The translations under genes and the position numbers were made by a program. DNA of 42,514 bases, from assembly GCA_009926135.1 (NCBI GenBank), contig RFPL01000019.1:1-42514 (forward strand), written 5' to 3'. The notes under the pieces were generated by a model, which was not told where the DNA came from, searched no databases, and saw nothing but the letters and a program-made list of their open reading frames with translations. The stretch is from Sphingomonadaceae bacterium (GTDB taxonomy: Bacteria > Pseudomonadota > Alphaproteobacteria > Sphingomonadales > Sphingomonadaceae). Of the stretch, positions 14,548-22,624 are shown piece after piece; the stretch's first letter is position 1, and each line of letters opens with the position of its first letter.

Positions 14548-14573
14548 CCCCTGCCGCAAGGTGGGGGTTTTTT
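14548..14573 (+). terminator. intrinsic terminator after the capsid gene
   Basis: The 8-bp stem CCCCTGCC/GGTGGGGG (two G-U pairs) is closed by a GCAA tetraloop and followed by TTTTTT. It lies 40 bases after the capsid stop, the same place as the T7 Tphi terminator after gene 10. It should reduce read-through into the tail genes. Confidence 0.85.
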
Positions 14574-14594
14574 CTTGGCCCGATAGCATGAGGT

Positions 14595-14616
14595 CAGCAC
14601 CCCTGCAGTTGTGCTG
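14595..14616. promoter_or_regulatory. dyad element D upstream of tail tube A
   Basis: AGCA-CCCC-TGCA (14596-14607) contains the exact 11-mer CACCCCTGCAG. A longer dyad, CAGCAC (14595-14600) and GTGCTG (14611-14616), encloses it. It ends at the GTG start codon at 14616. Sitting just after the capsid terminator, it is well placed to restart transcription or to control translation of the tail genes. Confidence 0.65.
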
Positions 14617-15275
14617 TGCCCATCGCCAACCAGGCCCTGACGCCAGGGCGCACCACCCTGCTTGATGCGGTCAACACCCTGCTGTCGGTGATCGGCGAGC
14701 AGCCGGTCAACTCGCTGGAGACGCAGCAGATCACCGAGGCCCGCTGGGCCGAATCCACCCTGCTGGAGTTCCACAAGGAAGGGCAGACCCGCGGCTGGAG
14801 CTGGAACACCGAGCTGGCCTACGAGTTCGCCAAGGATGTGAACAGCCAGATCACGGTGCCGACCAATCTGGTGTCGTTCGCGCCGGATGCCTACGAGTGG
14901 GCCGGGCGCTTTCAGCTGAGAGGCCAGCGGGTGTACGACCGGCAGCAGCGCAGCTACACGATCGGTTCAGATGTGGCCTCGCCGCTGCAGGCAGATGTGG
15001 TGTGGCTGCTGAGCTGGGATGACAGCCCCGAGGCCTACAACCGCTGGACCACCATCCGCTCGGCGCGGGTGTTCAGCGGCCGAGTGCTGGGTGACAGCAA
15101 CTCGATCCGCTATACGGCGATGGACGAGCAGCAGGCGCTGATTGAACTGCAGCGTGTCGAGCTCGATCAGGTGCAGGCCAACAGCCTCACCGGCGGCCCT
15201 GGGCTGCGGCCGTTCCCCACGTTCTCGCCTGGCCTGGGCCTGCTGGGTCGCAACCGGGGGTACATGCGTGGCTGA
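14616..15275 (+). CDS. tail tubular protein A (gp11-like, adaptor)
   Basis: The 219-residue protein (T7 gp11 is 196) would form the adaptor ring between portal and nozzle. Typical features are the N-terminal TLLDAVNTLLSVIGEQPVNSLE, the block GWSWNTELAYEF, and the later AYNRWTTIRSARVFSGRVLG. The GTG start at 14616 immediately follows dyad D, with no Shine-Dalgarno sequence. The 3' end overlaps the nozzle gene by 8 bases, as usual for this pair. Confidence 0.9.
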   Translation: MPIANQALTPGRTTLLDAVNTLLSVIGEQPVNSLETQQITEARWAESTLLEFHKEGQTRGWSWNTELAYEFAKDVNSQITVPTNLVSFAPDAYEWAGRFQLRGQRVYDRQQRSYTIGSDVASPLQADVVWLLSWDDSPEAYNRWTTIRSARVFSGRVLGDSNSIRYTAMDEQQALIELQRVELDQVQANSLTGGPGLRPFPTFSPGLGLLGRNRGYMRG

Positions 15276-18200
15276 GCCCGTCTCCTACATGATCCCCAAC
15301 CTGTTCCAGGGGATCAGCCAGCAGCCCGATGCCCAGCGCGACCCCTCGCAGGGCGAGGTGCAGATCAATGGCATGTCGTCCACGGTGGAGGGCCTGCGCA
15401 AACGCGAAGGCAGCACCTGCATCGCCAAGGTCAGCAACACCGCCTTCGGTGACGTGCTGTTCCACTCGATCCTGCGGGACAGCAGCGAGCAGTACCTGGC
15501 GGTGATCGCCAAGACGGTGATCCGGGTGTTTGACCTCGATGGCACCGAGAAGACCGTCACCGCCGCTGCCGGGGCCTACAACTACCTGTCGTCGGTGGTG
15601 AGCGCCAAGGCCGACATCCGCGCCGCTTCGATCGCCGACTACACCTTCATCAGCAACACCAAGGCAGTGCCGGCCATGGGCGCTGCACTGGCGCCGGCCG
15701 TGGCCAGGCCCGCCGCTCATGAGGCACTGGTGTGGGTCAAGGCCGCCAACTACGGGCAGGAGTACATCCTGAACGTCAACGGGCAGCAGGCCACGGTGAC
15801 CACCGCTGTGGCGCCGGTGATCGTCTCTGGTGCGACGACGACCGAGAACCGGATCAGCACAGCCGAAGTTGCCGCGCGGTTGCGCGGTGCGCTGCTTGGC
15901 GGCGCTTCATCGGCGATTACCTTCCAGGGCTCCGCAACCACGCTCAACGGCACAGCCACTGGCGTTGCTACCACAACCGACGAGGGCGGCAGCGGGCTGA
16001 CGGTGAATGTCACCGGCAACGGCAGCGCCGTAACCGCGGCAGTGATCAACGCGGCTGGAACTGGCTATCGAGCTGGCGACAAGGTGTTCGTGCAGCGCGG
16101 CCTGCTGAACGGCGGCGCCGTGACGGCCCTGAACAACGAGGGTGCAGGCAGCACATTGAACGGCACCCTGACCGACGTGCCGACAACTGGCGGCAGCGGC
16201 AGCGGGCTGACGGTGACCATCACAGGCGACGGATCAAAGCTGACCGCTGCTGTGGTCGGCGGCAACCCTGGCACGGGCTATCGGGCGGATGGCGCCATCT
16301 CAGTGGCTCGCAACCGCCTACAGGGCGGCCCCGTGAGCACGCTCAGCAACCAGGGCGCGGCCACCACGTTGAACGCGACCGCCACCGGCCTGGCCACCAC
16401 CAGCAACACCGGCGGCACAGGACTGACGCTGAACGTCACCGGCAACGGCACAGCTGTCACAGCCATCGCCGTCAATGCGGCCGGGGTTCGCTATCACATT
16501 GGCTCCAAAATCTACATTGCGCGAAATGTTCTTGATGGCAGCGGCACCGATACAACGCCAGTGCACGTTGCCACGGTCACGGCTGTAACCAACGCTGACA
16601 CCACCGCGATGCAAATTGCGACGGTGAAAACTCACGTGATTGATGATGCGCCGGTCCAAGTGGCGACAATCACCACCGCCGCGGCTGGCCCGTTGACGGG
16701 CGTGAGCATCGCCCGCAGTGGATCGGTGCTGCACCTCACCAGCAGCAGCGCCATCACCCTGGCGGCGACGGATGCCAAGGCCAATGCCGACATCACCGCC
16801 ATCACGGGCAGCGTGCAGGCTTTCACCGAGTTGCCGACGATCGCCCCCGAGGGCTATCAGGTGGAGATCATTGGCGATCCGAACAACCGCTTTGACGGCT
16901 ACTACGTGAAGTTCGTGCCACGCAGCGGCACCTTTGGCGAGGGCAGTTGGGAGGAGACCGTCAGTCCTGGGGTGCAGTATCAGGTTGACCAGGCGACGAT
17001 GCCGCATCTGCTGGTACGGCTGCCGAATGGCACCTTCTGGTTTGGCCCGGCCAATGGCTCCACCCAGGGCGGGGTGACGATCCCCAGCTGGGGGCAGCGC
17101 GCTGCTGGCGATTACGACACGGCGCCGGATCCGAGCTTCATTGGCTACCCAATTCAGGACGTGTTCATCTACAAGAACCGTCTGGGCTTCCTGGCTGATG
17201 AGAACGTCATCCTCAGCCGCGCGCGGGACTTCTTTAAGTTTTTCCCCGAGACCGTGACGACGGTGCTCGACAGCGACCCGATCGACCTGGCGGCATCCAA
17301 CAACCGGGTGTCGGTGTTGCGTTACGCCATTCCGTACCAGGACGAGCTGATCATCTTCTCCGATCAGATCCAGTTCCGCTTCAACGCAGCTGAGACCGTG
17401 CTGACGCCATCAACGGCGCAGATCACAGTGCTGACCAGCTACGAGATGGATCCGAACTGCCGGCCGATTCCGGTGCAGGGCGCGATCGTGTTCTGTCAGG
17501 CCAACGGGCAGTGGAGTCTGTTTCGTGAGTTCAGCGTGCGCGGTGCTGGCACGGCGTTGATTGCTGATGCGTCTGATCTGTCGGTGTACGTCAGCAGCTA
17601 TGTGCCATCTGAGGTGTTCAAGCTGGCGGCGAATGACACGGGCAATGTGTGGTTTGCCCTATCGGGCAAGAGTGGCTATCTCGACAGGATCTACGTCTAC
17701 AAGTATTTCTATCGCAACAGCGGCAGCGGGGCAGAGCGTGCGCAGAGCAGCTGGAGCTACTGGGAACTGAACGGCGCCAGCGAGATCCTCTCGATCTTGT
17801 GCGTCAAGGAAGTGCTGTATGCCCTGATCCGCTACGGCACGGAGGTGTGGCTGGAGAAGTTGCCGGTCACCGATCGGATGACCAATGCCGCGCCGGCCCC
17901 GTACCCGCTGCTGCTTGATCGCATGGTGTCCACCACCGCGGCGACACCAGCAGCCATCCGCGTGGCAGCCGGCTCCTACAGCGCTGTGACGGGCCTGACC
18001 ACCTGGACGCTGCCCTACACCGTGGCGGCGCCGACGCAGGCCTGGAGCGGCTTTGCGGCAACCACCAACGGCGGCGTGCTGCTGGGCGAGGTGAGCAGCG
18101 GCAACACGATCACCGCTCGCGGCGACTGGTCCACGTCGCCGATCTTCTTCGGGGAGACGTTTGCTTTCCGCTACCGCTTCACCCGCTTCAAGATGGTGCG

Positions 18201-18558
18201 CGACATCGGCGGCGGCAAGGCGGCAGCCAACGTGCTGCGCACCCAGATTCGGCACGCCAAGCTCCGCTATCACGAGACCTATTTCTTTAAGGTGCTGGTC
18301 ACCGCTGAACGGCGCGATGCCGCCAGCTACGTGTTTGACGGCACGATCCTCGGGGTGCGCAACTCACTGATCGGCAGCGCCCTGAACCAGGCGGAAGCTG
18401 AGGCCAACCGCTACGCCGAGGGTGTGTTTCGTATCCCGATCCTCAGCCGCGGCGAGAACGCCATCGTTGAGATCCAGAACGAAACGCCCCACCCCTGCAA
18501 GTTCAGCACCTGCGAATGGGTCGGGCTGGTGACAGGCCAGGCCCGAGGGCTGCAATGA
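15268..18558 (+). CDS. tail tubular protein B (gp12-like nozzle) with triplicated insert
   Basis: The nozzle protein closes the short tail. It starts at GTG 15268 (MAEPVSYMIPNLFQGISQQP, the family N-terminus) and has 1096 residues, about 300 more than T7 gp12 (794). Family blocks are GLRKREGSTC, YPIQDVFIYKNRLGFLADENVILSRARDFFKFFP and SYEMDPNCRPIPVQGAIVFC. The extra length is largely a Thr/Gly-rich insert at about residues 222-426, made of three related repeats of roughly 65-70 residues (GLTVNVTGNGS, GTGYRAGDKV). The insert probably projects from the tail. The gene is ATGA-coupled to the next. Confidence 0.9.
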   Translation: MAEPVSYMIPNLFQGISQQPDAQRDPSQGEVQINGMSSTVEGLRKREGSTCIAKVSNTAFGDVLFHSILRDSSEQYLAVIAKTVIRVFDLDGTEKTVTAAAGAYNYLSSVVSAKADIRAASIADYTFISNTKAVPAMGAALAPAVARPAAHEALVWVKAANYGQEYILNVNGQQATVTTAVAPVIVSGATTTENRISTAEVAARLRGALLGGASSAITFQGSATTLNGTATGVATTTDEGGSGLTVNVTGNGSAVTAAVINAAGTGYRAGDKVFVQRGLLNGGAVTALNNEGAGSTLNGTLTDVPTTGGSGSGLTVTITGDGSKLTAAVVGGNPGTGYRADGAISVARNRLQGGPVSTLSNQGAATTLNATATGLATTSNTGGTGLTLNVTGNGTAVTAIAVNAAGVRYHIGSKIYIARNVLDGSGTDTTPVHVATVTAVTNADTTAMQIATVKTHVIDDAPVQVATITTAAAGPLTGVSIARSGSVLHLTSSSAITLAATDAKANADITAITGSVQAFTELPTIAPEGYQVEIIGDPNNRFDGYYVKFVPRSGTFGEGSWEETVSPGVQYQVDQATMPHLLVRLPNGTFWFGPANGSTQGGVTIPSWGQRAAGDYDTAPDPSFIGYPIQDVFIYKNRLGFLADENVILSRARDFFKFFPETVTTVLDSDPIDLAASNNRVSVLRYAIPYQDELIIFSDQIQFRFNAAETVLTPSTAQITVLTSYEMDPNCRPIPVQGAIVFCQANGQWSLFREFSVRGAGTALIADASDLSVYVSSYVPSEVFKLAANDTGNVWFALSGKSGYLDRIYVYKYFYRNSGSGAERAQSSWSYWELNGASEILSILCVKEVLYALIRYGTEVWLEKLPVTDRMTNAAPAPYPLLLDRMVSTTAATPAAIRVAAGSYSAVTGLTTWTLPYTVAAPTQAWSGFAATTNGGVLLGEVSSGNTITARGDWSTSPIFFGETFAFRYRFTRFKMVRDIGGGKAAANVLRTQIRHAKLRYHETYFFKVLVTAERRDAASYVFDGTILGVRNSLIGSALNQAEAEANRYAEGVFRIPILSRGENAIVEIQNETPHPCKFSTCEWVGLVTGQARGLQ
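15934..16545 (+). repeat. three tandem beta-repeat units inside the nozzle gene
   Basis: Units start near 15934, 16145 and 16348. Each encodes the pattern TLNGTxTG, GSGLTVNVTGNGS, GTGYRAGDKV or a close variant. DNA identity between units is clear around GGGCTGACGGTGAA/CC and falls elsewhere, so the duplication is old but recognisable. Confidence 0.65.
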
Positions 18559-19004
18559 ACTGGTCGGAGCCAACACCTGCAGGGGTGAAGCGCATTGCTG
18601 CCAGACTGCGCCACCAGGACCGCCTGGAAGTCTTGTACTCCCACCAGCTCACAGCGGAAGAAGCCGTCTACGACAGCTGGCGCAGCAGCGCAATCTGTCG
18701 TTGCATATGTGCAGATGATGGCAAGCCAGTGGGCCTGTGCGGTGTGAATCGGACGTTGATCTGGTTGCTCGGCACCGATGAGCTGCTGGCGACCGCCAGC
18801 CACCGCCGGCAGTTCATTCGCAGTGGCCGGCAGTGGGTCGATGGCCTGCTGCAGAGCGGCCGCCACCAGTTGCTGGAGAACTGGGCGCTGGCCAGCAACG
18901 GGGCCACGCTGCGCTGGCTGAAGCACCTCGGGTTCACGGTGGAGACACCGGCGCCGATGGGCCGCAGCTGCCAGCTGTTCAGCCACTTCTGGAGGGAGGC
19001 CTGA
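18555..19004 (+). CDS. internal virion protein, gp13-like, GNAT-fold
   Basis: The 149-residue protein occupies the T7 gene 13 position, after the nozzle. The pattern of an N-acetyltransferase-like fold is visible: GKPVGLCGVNRTLIWLLGTDELL, then RRQFIRSGRQWVD and SNGATLRWLKHLGF. Podoviral homologues usually keep this fold. Whether it acetylates anything is unknown. In T7 the protein aids virion assembly. The start is ATG 18555 at an ATGA overlap. A CTGCAGGGGTG (18577-18587), an exact reverse complement of the dyad-family 11-mer, lies just inside the gene. The stop is coupled to the next ATG (TGATG). Confidence 0.75.
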   Translation: MNWSEPTPAGVKRIAARLRHQDRLEVLYSHQLTAEEAVYDSWRSSAICRCICADDGKPVGLCGVNRTLIWLLGTDELLATASHRRQFIRSGRQWVDGLLQSGRHQLLENWALASNGATLRWLKHLGFTVETPAPMGRSCQLFSHFWREA

Positions 19005-19807
19005 TGGCGTTCCCAATCGCCGCTGTCTTTGGCGCCGCCGAGGCCGGCCTGGGGATTCTGGGCGCTGGCGCCGAGGGTGCAGCCGCACAGCAGCAACACC
19101 TCAACGAGGTGGCTTTTCAGAACGCCAACACGCAGTTTGCCCGCTGGCAGGCTGGGTTCAACGCGCGCGTAGCTGATGCCAACGCGCAGTACAACTATTG
19201 GCAGGAGACGGTTAATTTCAACCAGAACCTGGCCTACAGCCGCAGCCTGCGGAACTACGAAACGCTGAAGGCGATTGCGCAGGCTGATGTGGTCGAACAG
19301 ACCCGATCCGCTGCTGGCGCTGCATTTGCTGGCAACACCCAAGCGATCAACCAGCAGGCGGCTGAGGCCGGGATGCGCGAGGCCGTGGCGCAGCAGCAGT
19401 ACCAGGTGGCGGCCCTGAAGGCGCGTGGCCGGGCGCGGGCCAGCGAGCAGGAGGGCGCCACGATCGATCGACTGCTGAACGACTACGTGCGGCAGGTGGG
19501 TGACTATCAGACGATCCAGGCGATCAACGAAGGCTTCCGCACCAGGCAGTTCAGCCGTGAACAGGCGGGCCAGGTGGCCGAATACCTGAGCCGGTACAAC
19601 TCGCAGACCTTCTACCAGGAGCAGCCCTACATGGAGCCGGTGGCGCCGTTTGCGCCGCTGCCGGCCCTGCTGGAGGCGCCAGCGCCAACGATGACGGGTT
19701 CGGGCCCCAGCGGTGCTGCCACGGCGCTGCGGATGGGCACGGCGCTGCTGGGTGGCGTCAATGCCGGCCTGGACATGGCCGGAAAGCTCAAAGCGCTGAG
19801 GCGATAA
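19004..19807 (+). CDS. internal virion protein, gp14-like
   Basis: The 267-residue protein starts with a hydrophobic Ala/Gly-rich segment (FPIAAVFGAAEAGLGILGAGAEGAAA), followed by long helices rich in Asn, Gln and Ala (HLNEVAFQNANTQF, NYWQETVNFNQNLAYSRS). The C-terminus is again Ala/Gly-rich. T7 gp14 has this character and is ejected first to form the outer-membrane part of the DNA channel. Gene order, after gp13 and before the large ejection proteins, agrees. The gene is coupled to gp13 by TGATG. Confidence 0.75.
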   Translation: MAFPIAAVFGAAEAGLGILGAGAEGAAAQQQHLNEVAFQNANTQFARWQAGFNARVADANAQYNYWQETVNFNQNLAYSRSLRNYETLKAIAQADVVEQTRSAAGAAFAGNTQAINQQAAEAGMREAVAQQQYQVAALKARGRARASEQEGATIDRLLNDYVRQVGDYQTIQAINEGFRTRQFSREQAGQVAEYLSRYNSQTFYQEQPYMEPVAPFAPLPALLEAPAPTMTGSGPSGAATALRMGTALLGGVNAGLDMAGKLKALRR

Positions 19808-19810
19808 CCG

Positions 19811-22621
19811 ATGGCCCGCGAAGACCTCCCCCAGAACCAGATCATCCCGGCCGCCAGGCCCGTGGATGCCTTCATCCGCCCGGCACAGCAGAACGTCGCA
19901 GCACCGGCGTCACCGCAGCTGATGCCCAACCCCAGCGGCATCCGCATGGTGGGCCAAGGCAACGGCGGAAACGTGGCTGGCTTCAACCAGTTCCAGCAGC
20001 TGGCCGAGGCCCTGGCGCCCTTCAGCAGGGAGCTGATGCAGGTGGCCGGCACCGGTGTGCAGCTCTACGCCACCAACGAGTACGAGAAGGGCCGCAGCGA
20101 AGCGATGCGGGCGGCGGTGCTGGCCAACCAGCAGATGCTGGCCTCAGGCGCCCAGTACGCCGCCGAGAACCGCAAGCTCGACAAGGTGGATCCGGTGGCG
20201 GCGTTGATGATGGATCGGGTCAACCCGTTCCGTCAGGGCGGCCGGCAAAATGCCTTTTCGCGCATCGCAGGCTGGGCGAGCCTGCCGGCGGTCACGCGCG
20301 CTGTGGCGGCGATCCCAAACGGCTACGCGCTCAAGCCGGAAGACCCGCTGATCAAGCAGACCGTCGCTCAGGCGGTGAACGGCGTGGTGCAGCGCTACGG
20401 GCTGAACGAGAGCTCGCCCGGGTTCATCGAGAACGTGCTGCCGCAGATCAACCAGGCCGAGCAGAAGGCCTACGAGCGACAGCTCGATGTGCACATCAAG
20501 CACCTTAAGGAGACCTCCTGGCGGCAGGCGGTGGTGGAAGCCAGCGCCATGTTCCAGAGCGCGCGCACCTCGGGTCAGGTGGAGTGGACCGAGTACGACG
20601 CAGCCACCGGCCGGCCGATCAAGCGGGTGGCCGCCTACGGCCAAGACCGCATGGCGTGGGAGCGCGGGGTTCAAGTCCTCACGGGGCAGATCGCAGATCG
20701 CCTCGCCAGCGAGACGGGCATCACCGGCGAGACCGATGAGCTGAAGCGCAGGATGTTTGTGCGCCTGGCCGAAATGGCGGCGGCGGCGGGCAACACCGAA
20801 CTGAGCCGTGTCCTGCTCAAAACAGAAGTGGGCCCGCCCGATAAGAACGGCAGGCGCGCACTGGCCGGCGAGTATTACGGCATTGAAATCTTCGAGGAGT
20901 CGAACAAGATTGCGCAGACGCAATGGCAGGCACGACAGCGAGAAGCCGATCAGGGCGTGCAGAACTTTGAGTCTGACCTGGCTGCTGTCACCTACGGCAC
21001 CCCTGACGGACCTGAACGCGGCGCCAAGATTCAATCGCTGATCGAGAAATACAGGGGGCAGAACGTACCGCTTGGCAGGTTGATGGAAGCCGCCAAGAAC
21101 ATGAGCAGCACGCTGGATGATGTGGCCGGCCGCAGCTACGACGCATCTGGCATGGATGCGCTGTTGCAGGACATGCAGCAGCGGGTTGGCTCGCAGTGGA
21201 ACGCAAAGGATGCGGACCAGGAGTTCGAGAGAACCCTGTCAACCGTGGCGCCGAAAGATCGCAACGAGGCCCGCAATCGCTACGCCGAGATTCGCCGCCG
21301 GCAGGAGAAGGAACAGGACGACGTGCCAAGCGCACTGGCTGATCCACTGATTGCTGCCAAGATGAGGTCCAATCTGCTGTTGAAGTATCCAGAGAATGTC
21401 ACCCAGGCCAGCCTGCGCAACGCCAACATCAGTCAAATGTTGGCCTGGGGCAATGCCGACGTGGCTCGATCTTCCCAGCTGCAGCTTTCGGCCTACCACG
21501 GTCACGTCTACGCCAGGCTGCGAGAAGCAGAAGCGAAGAAGGGAAGCAAACTCACTGCCACCGAGGTCACGACAACAGCTAGCAGGGCGCTGGAGGAGTA
21601 CGGCAAGAACGACAAGGAGAACTTCGATTGGCTGTTCCCTGGCTCAGCGCAGACCAAGACCCCATCGGTTGGTGGTCGCGCCCGGCCGCCGCAACCCGGC
21701 GGTGCAGCCCCGGCCGGCGGCGGTACCCCCAGGCCCAGCGCGCCGCCGCCAACGGTCTACCCCTCGGGTCAGCTCGACAACATCCCCGATCGTCGCCAGG
21801 CGCTGCAGGACGGCCGGCCGGTGCTGGCCCTGCCCAGCCTGCAGGAGGAGATCGGTCGGCTCTACAACGGCCAAGCACCCAGCGCTGCGGTGACCCGCGC
21901 CGCCCGTGATGCCGGCTACGGCAACAAGGTGGGGCAGTGGTTGCTGCGCGAGGCCGGCAATTACGAGGGCTACCAGCTCGATCCACGGGTGCGGCAACGG
22001 CTGCTGCGCAGCAGCAACGATGCAGCCGGCGCCGCTGCCGCCGCCCAGGCCGCCATGGCACCAGCCCGGCCGGTGGAGTCTGTCGCCGGCTGGTTCTTCA
22101 ATGCACTCACCGGCTCGATGCCAGCCAGTGCCGCCACGTTCAACCCAGCGCAGGGAGGCGGCCGGTACGGCGGCACCCCTTTTACGGGTAGGGCCATGGC
22201 ATCAACAGGGCCCATCAATTTGACCCGCTTACGTTCAGCGATCGTTGGCAACGAAAGCGGTGGCAACTTCTCTGCAGTCAATCCCGACTCCGGCGCGTTG
22301 GGCTATGGCCAGGTGATGCCATACAACGTGGGGCCATGGACGCAGGAGCACTACGGGCGCCGCCTCACGCCGCAACAGTTCCTGGCCAGCCGTGAAGCGC
22401 AGTTGGCCGTGGTGGATGGACAGCTGGCCAAGACAATCCGGCAACAGCTGGATGCCGGCTTTAGGGGCGATGTTGCGATCCGTCGCGCCGCCTCAATCTG
22501 GTACAGCGGTAAACCAGAAAAGTACGACGATCCAACGCCGCAGTATTCCAAGGGCCGACGATACCCGTCGATTCGTGAATACACCACTGACATCCTGCGT
22601 CGTTACAAACAAGGAGCCTGA
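19811..22621 (+). CDS. internal virion protein with C-terminal lytic transglycosylase domain
   Basis: The first 600 or so of its 936 residues are long helices typical of T7 gp15-like core proteins. A Pro-rich linker follows (about 615-660). The C-terminal 140 residues are a transglycosylase SLT domain: E815 in IVGNESGGN is the likely catalytic glutamate, followed by GALGYGQVMPYNVGPW and RRAASIWYSGK. It would cut peptidoglycan so DNA can cross the wall. In T7 the SLT domain is at the N-terminus of gp16, so its place at the end of a gp15-like protein is a rearrangement. The next gene follows after 3 bases. Confidence 0.85.
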   Translation: MAREDLPQNQIIPAARPVDAFIRPAQQNVAAPASPQLMPNPSGIRMVGQGNGGNVAGFNQFQQLAEALAPFSRELMQVAGTGVQLYATNEYEKGRSEAMRAAVLANQQMLASGAQYAAENRKLDKVDPVAALMMDRVNPFRQGGRQNAFSRIAGWASLPAVTRAVAAIPNGYALKPEDPLIKQTVAQAVNGVVQRYGLNESSPGFIENVLPQINQAEQKAYERQLDVHIKHLKETSWRQAVVEASAMFQSARTSGQVEWTEYDAATGRPIKRVAAYGQDRMAWERGVQVLTGQIADRLASETGITGETDELKRRMFVRLAEMAAAAGNTELSRVLLKTEVGPPDKNGRRALAGEYYGIEIFEESNKIAQTQWQARQREADQGVQNFESDLAAVTYGTPDGPERGAKIQSLIEKYRGQNVPLGRLMEAAKNMSSTLDDVAGRSYDASGMDALLQDMQQRVGSQWNAKDADQEFERTLSTVAPKDRNEARNRYAEIRRRQEKEQDDVPSALADPLIAAKMRSNLLLKYPENVTQASLRNANISQMLAWGNADVARSSQLQLSAYHGHVYARLREAEAKKGSKLTATEVTTTASRALEEYGKNDKENFDWLFPGSAQTKTPSVGGRARPPQPGGAAPAGGGTPRPSAPPPTVYPSGQLDNIPDRRQALQDGRPVLALPSLQEEIGRLYNGQAPSAAVTRAARDAGYGNKVGQWLLREAGNYEGYQLDPRVRQRLLRSSNDAAGAAAAAQAAMAPARPVESVAGWFFNALTGSMPASAATFNPAQGGGRYGGTPFTGRAMASTGPINLTRLRSAIVGNESGGNFSAVNPDSGALGYGQVMPYNVGPWTQEHYGRRLTPQQFLASREAQLAVVDGQLAKTIRQQLDAGFRGDVAIRRAASIWYSGKPEKYDDPTPQYSKGRRYPSIREYTTDILRRYKQGA

Positions 22622-22624
22622 CCC

